A DNA stretch of 64,000 bases, taken from positions 2,914,001 through 2,978,000 of the forward strand of contig NC_017586.1 in assembly GCF_000240165.1 (NCBI RefSeq). Reading direction: 5' to 3'. Under the pieces are notes generated by a model. The model saw only the letters and a program-made list of their open reading frames with translations. It was not told the DNA's origin and did not search any database. The position numbers were made by a program, and so were the translations under genes. Source of the stretch: Streptantibioticus cattleyicolor NRRL 8057 = DSM 46488 (GTDB lineage: Bacteria; Actinomycetota; Actinomycetes; Streptomycetales; Streptomycetaceae). Position 1 is the stretch's first letter. Every line of letters begins with the position of its first letter. Positions 1 through 8,213 of this stretch are shown piece by piece.

Positions 1-2
1 GC

Positions 3-626
3 AGCGCGAGCGCGATCATCGCCGCAGCGGCCGACGCCGTGATGCGCGCCGCCGTGGTCGTCGCCGAGGGCTCCGGCGGACGGCTCGACCCGCCCGCCCT
101 GTGCGTGCTCGACGAGGCGGCAAACGTCTGCAAGATCTCGGATCTCCCCGACCTGTACAGCCACTTGGGCAGCCGGGGCGTGATCCCGATGACGATTCTG
201 CAGTCCTACCGGCAGGGCCAGCGGTGCTGGGGCGAGGCCGGAATGGACGCGCTCTGGTCTGCCGCCACCGTCAAGATCGTCGGAAGCGGCATCGACGACG
301 CCGACTTCGCCGACCGACTCAGCAGGCAGGTCGGTGACCACGACGTCCAGACCACTTCGGTGTCGACCAGCGACGGCGGAAAGTCCAGCTCGGTCAGCAT
401 GCGCACCGAGCGGATCCTGCCGCCCGACGCGATCCGCGCGCTGCCCAAGGGCAAGGCACTGCTCCTGGCCACCGGCATCCGGGTTGCCATGCTTGACCTG
501 CGGCCCTGGTACAAGGAGCCCTCCGCCAAGGTGGTCGGCCCGGCCTCCGCCCGTGCGACGAAGGCCATCACCGAACGGGCCATCGCCAAGACCCATGACC
601 GCGACGACTTCGGACTGTCGGCGTGA
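3..626 (+). CDS. TraG/VirD4-like conjugative coupling ATPase, C-terminal part
   Basis: The frame is open from the window edge, so only the last ~208 residues are present. The sequence LCVLDEAANVCKI fits the Walker-B/DEAA region of TraG/VirD4-type coupling proteins, and SRGVIPMTILQSYRQG matches the following conserved block (TraM-recognition/TraG C-terminal domain). Such proteins are membrane-anchored hexameric ATPases that feed relaxase-DNA into a type IV secretion channel. The gene overlaps the next by 4 bp (GTGA), so it heads a coupled operon of plasmid/ICE genes. The N-terminus, including Walker A and membrane segments, lies upstream of the window. The family call is fairly secure; the exact subfamily is not. 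Confidence 0.8.
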   Translation, partial: SASAIIAAAADAVMRAAVVVAEGSGGRLDPPALCVLDEAANVCKISDLPDLYSHLGSRGVIPMTILQSYRQGQRCWGEAGMDALWSAATVKIVGSGIDDADFADRLSRQVGDHDVQTTSVSTSDGGKSSSVSMRTERILPPDAIRALPKGKALLLATGIRVAMLDLRPWYKEPSAKVVGPASARATKAITERAIAKTHDRDDFGLSA

Positions 627-844
627 GCGCGCACATGCGGCTCCTACCCTCGCCGGTCGTTTTGCGTGACGGCCGGTGGTGGTTGGTCAGCGGGGCCGGC
701 TCGATTCTCGTCACCGACCCCACGTTCACCAGCATGCTCGACGGCTTCGCCCAGGCGGTGATCGCTGCCGACCAGGCGGTCGCCGACCTTCATGCCCGGC
801 AGAGCGAACCTCCCGCTACCGGCCACGCAGGGGGTCAGCGATGA
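623..844 (+). CDS. Small hypothetical protein of the transfer operon
   Basis: A 73-residue protein whose GTG start overlaps the TraG-like stop, and whose own stop overlaps the next ATG by 4 bp. Translational coupling on both sides is the main reason to accept it. It has no signal peptide or membrane helix. The N-terminal half contains RDGRWWLVSGAGSILV followed by a helical stretch. I do not recognise a family; similar small ORFs often follow traG in actinomycete elements, which suggests an accessory transfer role. Confidence 0.6.
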   Translation: MSAHMRLLPSPVVLRDGRWWLVSGAGSILVTDPTFTSMLDGFAQAVIAADQAVADLHARQSEPPATGHAGGQR

Positions 845-2010
845 ACCCCCTGCTGGAGGCCGAGCAGGCGGTACTCGGCTCCGTCCTGCTCGACCCGGGA
901 CAACTCCCGCACCTGGAGTGGCTCGCACCGGATCACTTCTACCGGCCGGTCCACCAAGCGCTGTTCGCCGCGCTGCGTAAGCTCCGAAACGATGGCCACC
1001 CCGCGCTGAACGAAAAGACCGTACCGCTGTCATGGGTGACCGATGCGGTCGACGAGGCCGGCCTCCACGTCCGTGGGCTGACCGCGGCGTACGCCCACAC
1101 CCTGATCCAGTCCTGCCCGCGTCCCGCGCATGCTCCCGTGTACGGCCGCATGGTGCTGGAGGGCGCGATCCATCGCAGCGTCACGGAACACGCGATCCGT
1201 CTTCACCAGGCGGCTCGCGCCGACGCCCTGCAGGGCGAAGTCGAGGGAGCCCTGCACTACGCGGACGTCCTCGCCGGGGTGCTCAGTGAGCTTGCGCATC
1301 GGTGGGGAACCGAACCGCGCCCGGTCGCGCCGGCCACTCCGCCGGCCAGCGCCCCCATCGCCCCGCCGCAAGCTCGGGCGGGGCGGACCGCGGAGGACGA
1401 GCGGTTCCTTCTTGCCGTCCTTGCCGAGCGGCCGAAGGCCATGGACGAGGTGGTGGGCTGGCTGCGGCCGGGCGACTTCGCCGACCCGGCCCACGGGCAG
1501 CTCTACCGCTGCCTCGGCGCGCTGCACCACCGAGGCGAGCCCATCGATTGGGTCACCCTGCTCTGGGAGGCCCAGCGGCGCGGCCTGCTGGCCGACGGCA
1601 CGGTGTCCAGCGACCAGCTCACCGCGATCTGCGACGGTGTGGGTCCTGGCAGCGCCGAGTGGCTCGGCGAGCTGGTGATGCGCTCCTCCGTCACCCGCAC
1701 AGCGGCAACCTCTGCGCGTGCCATCCGTGCCCTGGCGGAGAACGAGGCACTGGCCCCCGGGCAGCTCATCAATCACGCCCTGCACGCCCTCGGCCCACTC
1801 GACGAAGTGCGTACGCGCTGGCAGGCCGCGAACGGCCTCCCCACTTCAACGCCGACCGCTCCGGCTCCTTCGTCGAACGGGCCTCCGCCCGCGCGGGTGC
1901 ACGCTGCCCTCGCCCGCAGCGCGCCGCGGCCAGTCTCACCCCCCTCGGCCCGGCCCAGCTCTGCGCCCCATCCGGCCGTCGCGCGACCGCCTTCTCGCGG
2001 CCATGGCTGA
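841..2010 (+). CDS. DnaB N-terminal-domain-like protein without helicase core
   Basis: A 389-residue protein. Residues ~2-120 (start NPLLEAEQAVLGSVLLD, then LAPDHFYRPVHQALFAAL) match the N-terminal protein-interaction domain of replicative helicase DnaB. A second, weaker copy follows at ~185-300 (ERFLLAVLAERPKAM, LRPGDFADPAHGQLYRCL). There is no RecA-like ATPase core or Walker A, so it cannot be a helicase by itself. The last ~80 residues are Pro/Ala/Ser-rich and probably disordered. The start at 841 was chosen because it overlaps the previous stop and begins the DnaB-N motif. It may recruit host primase or helicase-loading partners to the element; that role is inferred from the domain only. 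Confidence 0.7.
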   Translation: MNPLLEAEQAVLGSVLLDPGQLPHLEWLAPDHFYRPVHQALFAALRKLRNDGHPALNEKTVPLSWVTDAVDEAGLHVRGLTAAYAHTLIQSCPRPAHAPVYGRMVLEGAIHRSVTEHAIRLHQAARADALQGEVEGALHYADVLAGVLSELAHRWGTEPRPVAPATPPASAPIAPPQARAGRTAEDERFLLAVLAERPKAMDEVVGWLRPGDFADPAHGQLYRCLGALHHRGEPIDWVTLLWEAQRRGLLADGTVSSDQLTAICDGVGPGSAEWLGELVMRSSVTRTAATSARAIRALAENEALAPGQLINHALHALGPLDEVRTRWQAANGLPTSTPTAPAPSSNGPPPARVHAALARSAPRPVSPPSARPSSAPHPAVARPPSRGHG

Positions 2011-2885
2011 CCCCCAACCCGTCGCTCGTCCTCTCATCGGGATGCACCGTGAACACCACCCCATCTCGCACCGGCCGCCCGCAGCCGGTGCGGTGCCGGC
2101 GCGGCGGCAGCAGCTCCTGCTGACCGGAGCGCTCCGAGTCGGTGACATGCAGAACACCCTCGCGCGCCCTCCGCTGATCGGCTCGCTCTGGGGCTACGGA
2201 GGGCTGGACCTCGGAGTGCTGACCGCGCTCGGCGGCACGCTGGCCTGGCACGCAGAGGTCAATCCGGACGCCTCCCGCATCCTGGCCCGGCACTGGCCCG
2301 GGGTGCCGAACCTCGGCGACATCACGTCCGTGGACTGGTCCACCGTCCCCCGGGTGTGCGTCCTGACGGCGGGCTTCCCCTGTCAAAGACGTCTCGGTCG
2401 CCGGCCGACGGGCCGGACTCAACTCCCAGACCCGTTCCGGGCTGTGGCTGCACGTCGCCCGTGCGGTCGAGGCCCTCCGACCCTGTTTGGTGGTGATCGA
2501 GAATGTGCGCGGCCTCCTCACCTCGCCCGCCGGTTCCCCTGGCGACATGGAATCCTGCCCGTGGTGTCTGGGAGACACCCCAGGTCAGCCTCCTCTGCGG
2601 GCACTCGGTGCCGTACTCGGATCCCTGGCCGACCTCCGGTACGACGCAAGGTGGCTCGTGCTTCGGGCCTCCGATATCGGAGCACCGCATCGCCGCGAGC
2701 GGACCTTCCTCGCCGCCTGGCCTGCCGAGCACCCTGCTCAAGACGCCGACCAGCAACATCGCGAAGAACGGCGGCTCGCAACATCCCGCCAAGAGGAAGA
2801 GCGGGGGCCACGGCCCGAACCTGGCCGACGAGGTCGAGTGGCTCCTCCTGCCGACTCCCAAGGCGTCGGTGTGCAACAACCCTGA
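2003..2885 (+). pseudogene. C5 DNA methyltransferase, N-terminal fragment, frameshifted
   Basis: The start of a cytosine-5 DNA methyltransferase. Motif I is LIGSLWGYGGLDLGV, motif IV is TAGFPCQ, motif VI is VVIENVRG, and RASDIGAPHRRER follows as motif VIII. It is broken. After PCQ an extra A near 2385-2387 shifts the frame, since removing one base restores QDVSVAGRRAG. A second +1 shift lies near 2725-2740, before LLKTPTSN. Homology-like sequence stops around LLPTPKAS (~2870), where a recombinase element begins. The missing C-terminal half, including motif X, lies at 5796-6283. The start at 2003 overlaps the upstream gene by 8 bp; 2042 and 2147 are alternatives. It is almost certainly inactive. 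Confidence 0.8.
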
Positions 2886-3052
2886 TGTTCGCCTGGAGGT
2901 GGCCGTTCTCCCTGTGCTGTTGCGGGTTCTGGCCAGGGAGACCCTCACTCGTTGGTGTGGCTCTGAGGCAGATGAGGCCCCTTCGGGATTCCTGAACAGA
3001 TTGCATCTCCACGCGGGACTATTCGCCCGTCTTGAAGTGGGGGAGGTGCAGG

Positions 3053-4120
3053 GTGGCCCTGGCTGTTGTCCGCGACCTGCGGCAGGCCCGCGGCGTGCCG
3101 AGTCCGGAGGAGCTGGAGGACTTCGAGACCGACGTCCTGGCCGGGTTCGTTCTGGCCCGTGCGTCGGCCGGTCTGACCGATGGGACGATCCAGTGCGATG
3201 TCGGGCACCTGGAGAAGGTGCGGGACTGGTTCGGCAGGCCGCTATGGGAGATGGAACCTCCGGACGCCGATGTGTACTTCGGCAAGGTCCTCCGCGACGC
3301 GACCCCCTCCCTGCGGGCGGGCCGGGCCGGCGCCATCAGCGTGTTCTTCGACTTCCTGGAGCTGCGGCACCGGGCCGAGCTGCACCAGCTGACCGGACGG
3401 CTAGTCGAGTGCCCGCTCGACGAGATGAACCGTCCCCGCGCGACCGTCACGCCGCAGCTGCGGATCCCGCCGAACCACGACGAGATCGAGGTGCTCTTTG
3501 CCGGGTGGCGCGACGACCTCGCCAGCTGCCGCAAGTTCGCTCCGGCTGCCCGGAATTACGCTGTCGCCCGCCTGTCCGCCGACGTGGGCCTGCGGATCAA
3601 CGAGGCCCGGATGCTCGATCTGGACGATGTCCGCTGGGACCTGGGCCGGTTCGGAAAGCTGAACGTGCGCTTCGGCAAGGGCTCCCGCCGTTCCGGTCCC
3701 CGCCAGCGGATGGTGCCGCTGATCAACGGCGCGGATCGCAACCTGCGTTGGTACGTCGAAGAGGTCTGGGGCCACTTCGGTGCTGACCACACTCTCCCCG
3801 GAGCGGCGCTGTTCCCCTCCGAGCGGCGCTCGGTCTCCGGCCGGGCCAGCACCGAGGTGTTCCGCACCGCGCTGGCCGAGGCCACCGGCCGCCACCTCCC
3901 GGCCTGGGCCGGGAAGCTCACCCCGCATGTCCTGCGGCACTTCTGCGCCTCCCAGCTCTACCTGTCCGGGATGGACCTGATCGCGGTCCAAGAACTGCTC
4001 GGACACACCTGGATCGCCACGACGATGCGCTATATCCACGTGCACCGCACCCACATCGAAGACGCCTGGACGGCCGCCCACCAGCGCGCCGAGACCCGGT
4101 GGAAGGGACTGACCCGATGA
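3053..4120 (+). CDS. Tyrosine recombinase (first of trio)
   Basis: A 355-residue site-specific recombinase of the phage-integrase family. A SAM-like N-terminal domain covers residues ~15-115. The catalytic domain follows, with R181 (GLRINEAR), K209 (FGKGS), H292 and R295 (TPHVLRH), H318 (LLGHTW) and nucleophile Y327 (MRYIH), so the active set is complete. The GTG at 3053 has a good ribosome site (GGGGGAGG) just upstream; a TTG at 3032 is possible. It is translationally coupled to the next gene. It presumably cuts and joins the ends of the surrounding 2.9-kb element. Confidence 0.85.
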   Translation: MALAVVRDLRQARGVPSPEELEDFETDVLAGFVLARASAGLTDGTIQCDVGHLEKVRDWFGRPLWEMEPPDADVYFGKVLRDATPSLRAGRAGAISVFFDFLELRHRAELHQLTGRLVECPLDEMNRPRATVTPQLRIPPNHDEIEVLFAGWRDDLASCRKFAPAARNYAVARLSADVGLRINEARMLDLDDVRWDLGRFGKLNVRFGKGSRRSGPRQRMVPLINGADRNLRWYVEEVWGHFGADHTLPGAALFPSERRSVSGRASTEVFRTALAEATGRHLPAWAGKLTPHVLRHFCASQLYLSGMDLIAVQELLGHTWIATTMRYIHVHRTHIEDAWTAAHQRAETRWKGLTR

Positions 4121-4449
4121 AGTGGAATCTGCGACTGGCCGCGGCCCACCGAGGGATCTGGAAAGCGAGCGAGCTGCAACGGCTCCTCGCCGAGCACGGA
4201 CTCGTGATCAGCGCCGGAAAGATGTCCGGCCTGTGGTCGAGCACCCCGGCCAGCATCAAGCTGGCCGATCTCGAAGTGATCTGCGTGGCGTTGGACTGCG
4301 AGATCACCGAGATCATGACGCCCGAGCCGGAGAACGTCACCCGCACCACGCCGACCGAGACGCCGACCGTCGAGGCCGCAGGACAGACCGGGACTGCCCC
4401 GGCAGTCGTGCCGCGCTCCCGTGGCGGCCGGTCCCTGCCACCGCGATGA
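4117..4449 (+). CDS. Small Cro/C1-like HTH protein of the recombinase trio
   Basis: A 110-residue protein starting inside the previous stop (ATGA) and ending inside the next start. Residues ~5-68 (LAAAHRGIWKASELQRLLAE, then SAGKMSGLWSS and LADLEVICVALDC) fit a Cro/C1-type helix-turn-helix. The C-terminal ~40 residues are Thr/Pro/Ala-rich and probably disordered. In multi-recombinase elements a small DNA-binding third protein often acts as accessory or directionality factor. Either that or a repressor of the trio operon is plausible. Confidence 0.7.
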   Translation: MKWNLRLAAAHRGIWKASELQRLLAEHGLVISAGKMSGLWSSTPASIKLADLEVICVALDCEITEIMTPEPENVTRTTPTETPTVEAAGQTGTAPAVVPRSRGGRSLPPR

Positions 4450-5795
4450 ACTGCCCCGTCTGCACCGAGCCGGTCCCGCCTCACACCATCCCGGGACGGC
4501 AGCGCGTCTACTGCTCGAACAAATGCCGGAGCCGGGCCTTCAGACGCCGTCACCCTGTGCCTCCCCGGCCCCGCCCGGCCAAGTTGAAGTACCCCAAGCC
4601 CACGGGGGAAGGCTCGCTGGGCACCGCCCGGAAGTACGCCATCAGGCTCGGCGAGGAACGAGGCTGGACGGTCTACATGCACCGCCAGGTCCACAAGGCC
4701 CTGGGCCGCGTCCTGACCGGACTGCCAGACGGGCAGCGCGTCAGCCACACCACGCTACGCGAGACGCTGACGGGCACGAACCTGCCGATGCGCCGCACCG
4801 CCGAGGTCCTGGCCGCGCTGGACCTGCTGATCGAGGACCGGACGCCGGCCGCCCGAGAATGGATCGAGCGCCGTGTCGGCGAACTGCCCGACGGCTTCCA
4901 GCGGGACGTGCGGAACTGGCTGCTGTGGCTGCTCGACGGGGACGCCCGCACCCGGCCGCGGGCGCTGGGAACGCTGCACTCGTACTTCGGCGCCGTCCGC
5001 CCGGTCCTGGAGCGATGGGCCGAAACCCACTCCCAGCTGCGGGAGATCACCCACGGCGAAGTCACCCACGCGATCACCGGCCTGCGCGGGAGCAAGTACA
5101 CGATTCTCGTCACCGCCCTGCGGTCCCTCTTCCGCCACGCCAAGAGGCACGGACGCGTCTTCACCAACCCCATGCGGGGCATCCGCGTCGGACGCCGCCC
5201 GCCAGGCCCCGTCATGCCCATGTCCGACAACGAGATCGCCCACGCTCGGACGACCGCCGCAACACCAGAAGCCCGCCTCGCCATCGCTCTGGCCGCCGTT
5301 CACGCCGCCCGCGGCGAGACGATCCGGGCCCTGCAGCTGGAGGATGTGGACTTCCCCAGGAACCGCATCACTCTCGACGGGACCGTCCAGCCCATGGGCG
5401 CGCTCACCCGCGCCACCTTGCGAACGTGGCTCGCCGAGCGCCAGGCACGCTGGCCCCACACTCTCAACCGTCATGTCCTGGTCTCGCGGCAGACCGCGAA
5501 CGACACCGGTCCCATCAGCCCGTACTTCCTCAAACGACAGCTCACCGTGCACGGCGTCAGTCTCGATCGCGTCCGCGCGGATCGGGTACTCGGCGAAGCC
5601 CTCGCCACCGGAGCCGACCCGCTGCACCTGACGGCGATCTTCGACCTCTCCGAGACCACAGCCGTGAAATACGCAGCCCTCGCCCGGCAGCTCCTCCACG
5701 ATCTCCCCGGCCACGGGCAGAACCCAAGGACCGAACACGCCCCGACCCCCGCCAACAGCCCCGAGTTCCCGCCGAAGGAGCTTCGGAAATCATGA
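4446..5795 (+). CDS. Divergent tyrosine-recombinase-like protein with N-terminal zinc knuckle
   Basis: A 449-residue protein. The N-terminus has a Cys cluster (NCPVCTEP, then YCSNKCRSRAFRRR) like a small zinc ribbon. The C-terminal two thirds follow the integrase pattern: ARGETIRALQLEDVDF supplies the first Arg, and ATGADPLHLTAIFDLSETTAVKY has the spacing of the usual LGH...Y segment. The usual HxxR and second His are not evident; the aligned positions read DRVLGEA and IFD, although a Tyr is kept. It may be a structural partner of the first recombinase or act with an altered active site. The ATG at 4446 overlaps the previous stop. Confidence 0.65.
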   Translation: MNCPVCTEPVPPHTIPGRQRVYCSNKCRSRAFRRRHPVPPRPRPAKLKYPKPTGEGSLGTARKYAIRLGEERGWTVYMHRQVHKALGRVLTGLPDGQRVSHTTLRETLTGTNLPMRRTAEVLAALDLLIEDRTPAAREWIERRVGELPDGFQRDVRNWLLWLLDGDARTRPRALGTLHSYFGAVRPVLERWAETHSQLREITHGEVTHAITGLRGSKYTILVTALRSLFRHAKRHGRVFTNPMRGIRVGRRPPGPVMPMSDNEIAHARTTAATPEARLAIALAAVHAARGETIRALQLEDVDFPRNRITLDGTVQPMGALTRATLRTWLAERQARWPHTLNRHVLVSRQTANDTGPISPYFLKRQLTVHGVSLDRVRADRVLGEALATGADPLHLTAIFDLSETTAVKYAALARQLLHDLPGHGQNPRTEHAPTPANSPEFPPKELRKS

Positions 5796-6283
5796 ACCCA
5801 CGGATCTCACGGGACCAAGGGCTCGCCCAACCAGCGGCACGGCAACGGGGACATGACCTTGCCGAGTGCGGCGGCGTCGCTGCTGCCCACACCCCGGACC
5901 ACCGACACGGGCACCCCGGGACGCCGGCCAGGCAAGGGGTGGCGCCCTCCCCTGTCAGCAGTAGTTCTGCCGCTCTGGACGGATCCGAATCCGGAAGCCC
6001 CGGAGCAGACCGGCGATGGGGGGCGTACACAGCCGCCATCACCCGATGGGAGATGCTCACCCGCCCCGCGCCGCCGCCCACCGACGCGGCCGGACGGCTC
6101 CGTGCCGACTTCGTGGAGTGGATGCAAGGGCTGGAGCCCGGCTGGGTCACCGCCACTCCGGGACTCGGACGCCCGGCACAACTCACCGCGCTCGGCAACG
6201 GCGTTGTACCTCAACAGGCCAGCCGAGCAGTGGAGTTGCTGGCCCCTCCCTTTCCTCGTTGCCCGCGTTGCACCGCGGCGTAG
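5796..6283 (+). pseudogene. C5 DNA methyltransferase, C-terminal fragment
   Basis: Directly after the recombinase stop, a frame reads THGSHGTKGSPNQRHGNGD and then SLLPTPRTTD, the repetitive variable region typical of actinomycete C5 methyltransferases. A one-base deletion near 5985-5990 moves the frame. Beyond it come AAITRWE, PGWVTATPGL and ALGNGVVPQQASRAV, which is motif X at the C-terminus of these enzymes. No start codon or ribosome site fits an independent gene. Together with 2003-2885 it is one methyltransferase gene interrupted by the recombinase element and further decayed. Confidence 0.8.
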
Positions 6284-6376
6284 CGCCCCACTACCGGATT
6301 TTCCCGGCCGGACCAAATCGCGGATTCTCCGGATCCTCTTCCCTATGTCGCCGTCTCACAGATGGAGCACGCCCCC

Positions 6377-6976
6377 ATGTCCGACCCCCGCAAGACCGCC
6401 CCCGACCCCGAGCCGTTCCGCGTCCCTGACGGGGACCTCGACGACCTCGCCAGCGCACTCGCCAAGACGATGGCCGAGGTCAGGCAGCACGGTGTCATCC
6501 TCGACCGTCTGGGCTCCGAGCCCGCCTCCGCCGCACCCCAGCCGAACGACGACGTTCCGTCCGCGGAAGCAGCCGACTCCGCGCAGGAGGACGGCCCCAC
6601 CTCGGTGTTCATCCTCGCCTTGGGCGGCGAGGCGTACGCCGTCGAACTCGCCGCCCTCAGCGACTGGGTGAACTACCTCTTCCTCCCGGTGTACGGCCGA
6701 GAGATCAGCACCACTCGCCCGTGGTGCTCGCAATGGCATGAGCACCCCGAGGCCGTCGCCCGGCTGCACGCCCTCTGGCTCGCATGGCAGCAGCTCACCG
6801 ACGCCGAGGCTGGCCTGTCCGGTCCTTCGACGTGGCACCGCGACCACCTGGACCAGGCGCTGGCTCACCTACGTGCTCCCGACGGCCCTTTCGCCGCGTG
6901 CACGACGAGCCCGACCCGGCCCAACCACCGCGTGCTGGCCACTCCTGCCCCGGAGCAGTTGGGACTGGCGGCATGA
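6377..6976 (+). CDS. DUF4913-family protein
   Basis: A 199-residue soluble protein. The C-terminal ~120 residues carry the family signature: YAVELAALSDWVNYLFLPVY, RPWCSQWHEHPEAVARLHAL and STWHRDHLDQ. The function of the family is unknown; it occurs mainly on actinobacterial plasmids and integrative elements near transfer genes. The start at 6377 follows a GGAG at 8-bp spacing; an ATG five codons upstream is less likely. The stop overlaps the next ATG by 4 bp, so it heads a five-gene coupled run to 9324. Confidence 0.8.
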   Translation: MSDPRKTAPDPEPFRVPDGDLDDLASALAKTMAEVRQHGVILDRLGSEPASAAPQPNDDVPSAEAADSAQEDGPTSVFILALGGEAYAVELAALSDWVNYLFLPVYGREISTTRPWCSQWHEHPEAVARLHALWLAWQQLTDAEAGLSGPSTWHRDHLDQALAHLRAPDGPFAACTTSPTRPNHRVLATPAPEQLGLAA

Positions 6977-7740
6977 ACAGCGAACTCGACCTCCGCCTGG
7001 ACGACTTCGAGCCCGCCGACGCGGACTCCGAGTACGCGGAACAGCGGTTCCGGGCCGGTGACCTCACCGTCCTGGCCGAGCACCACACCGCCCCCAACGG
7101 CTCCCACAGCTTCGTCCTCGCCCACGACCGCTCGGTCACCTGGGGCGTGCCCGGCGAACCGCAGATCCTCGCGATCAAGGTCGCCCGAGACTTCAACCAG
7201 AGCACCTTCACGTTCGAGTCGGCCTATCACCCCACCGTGTCCTTCGCTCAGAACTGGTTGATCGAGCGCGGTTGCCCGCCCGAGCGGATTTCCCAGATCG
7301 GCGACGACTTCATGAAGCCCGCCGACGATCTCACCGCGCGGATCGAACAGAGGCTCCGCACGTCGGGCGACAGGTACACGGTCCTCGACAGCTACACCTC
7401 GGATTTCGAACCGTGCGAGACCTGGACGTTGACCCGCGACTCCGTCGCTGCTCAGGCGCCGATTCGCGTCTTCCTCGAAGAGGGAGACTTCGACGCACAC
7501 ACGTACACGGTGCGCGAGGGCGCCTTCTCCGACGAGGACGCCGCCCGGCGCTGGCTGGACGACCGGAGCAGCCCGCTTCCACAGCCGCCGAAACACCTCG
7601 GGGACGCCGCCGCCCTCCGGAGCCGCGCCGCCCTCACCCGGTCGACCGGCGCCTTCGCGGTACCGAAGGCCGACCTCGATACCCACAGCGCGCCGTCGGC
7701 AGGAACGTTCCAGCACCCGAGCCCTGCGAGGTCGATGTGA
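6973..7740 (+). CDS. Hypothetical protein of the plasmid/ICE operon
   Basis: A 255-residue protein coupled by ATGA to the DUF4913 gene and by GTGA to the next. It is acidic and soluble, with no membrane segment. The middle (LTVLAEHHTAPNGSHSFVLA, WLIERGCPPERI) looks like a compact alpha/beta domain, and the last ~60 residues are low complexity. I do not recognise a family. Its place in a coupled run with DUF4913 and DUF317-type genes marks it as a conserved accessory protein of actinomycete conjugative elements. Confidence 0.6.
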   Translation: MNSELDLRLDDFEPADADSEYAEQRFRAGDLTVLAEHHTAPNGSHSFVLAHDRSVTWGVPGEPQILAIKVARDFNQSTFTFESAYHPTVSFAQNWLIERGCPPERISQIGDDFMKPADDLTARIEQRLRTSGDRYTVLDSYTSDFEPCETWTLTRDSVAAQAPIRVFLEEGDFDAHTYTVREGAFSDEDAARRWLDDRSSPLPQPPKHLGDAAALRSRAALTRSTGAFAVPKADLDTHSAPSAGTFQHPSPARSM

Positions 7741-8213
7741 GCCGCGCCCGCTTCGCCTTCGCCGCACACCCGGACGCCATCGCGGATCTGCGGGAACTCC
7801 CCGATGAGATACGCGATCTGGCACTGCTGGAACTGCAGAACCTGGTCCACGGAAGCGACGACTGCCTTCCCTTGAAAGGCCGCCTCGCGGGCTTCCACAA
7901 GGTCTACGTCGACCCGTCCGTCTCGTACCGGATGGTGATCCAGTTCCGCCCGGCCCCGCCCACCTCGCACCACAAGCGCGAGATCTATCTCGTCGCCGCC
8001 GGTAGCCGGAAGGACTACGCGGTCTACCGCGCGGCCCACCTCCGCACCGGCCCCCGCCAGGACACCGAGACGCCCTCTGCCACCGAGGCGCGCGTGCAGG
8101 CCGCTCGATCCCGCTCTCCCCGTGCGGCAGACCAGCCGACGGCTGTCCCGGCAACTCCACCAGCAGCAGCCCAGCCCTCTGCCGCCGCTTCCCGAAAGGC
8201 TCCTCAGCGATGA
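7737..8213 (+). CDS. RelE/ParE-fold-like protein with disordered tail
   Basis: A 158-residue protein. Residues 1-95 have the layout of the RelE/ParE toxin fold: two helices (PDAIADLRELPDEIRDLALL), then strands GFHKVYVDP, SYRMVIQFR and EIYLVAAGSRKDYAVYRAA. The C-terminal ~60 residues are Ala/Pro/Ser-rich. No small antitoxin gene lies beside it; both neighbours are larger and of unknown type. It could be a tamed RNase-like factor of the element instead of a classical toxin. It overlaps both neighbours by 4 bp. Confidence 0.55.
   Translation: MSRARFAFAAHPDAIADLRELPDEIRDLALLELQNLVHGSDDCLPLKGRLAGFHKVYVDPSVSYRMVIQFRPAPPTSHHKREIYLVAAGSRKDYAVYRAAHLRTGPRQDTETPSATEARVQAARSRSPRAADQPTAVPATPPAAAQPSAAASRKAPQR

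Larger units (their letters stand above)
2870..5795 (+). mobile_element. Three-gene tyrosine-recombinase element inserted in a methyltransferase gene
   Basis: About 2.9 kb separating the two halves of the methyltransferase gene. It carries three genes joined by ATGA overlaps: a canonical tyrosine recombinase, a small HTH protein and a divergent recombinase with a zinc-knuckle N-terminus. The organisation recalls Tn554-type elements and 'recombinase in trio' elements, which use several recombinases and leave little or no target duplication. The right edge is near the stop of the third gene, because methyltransferase-like sequence (THGSHGTKGSPNQ) resumes directly after 5795. The left edge is only placed to within ~20 bp. 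I found no clear terminal repeats. Confidence 0.55.
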
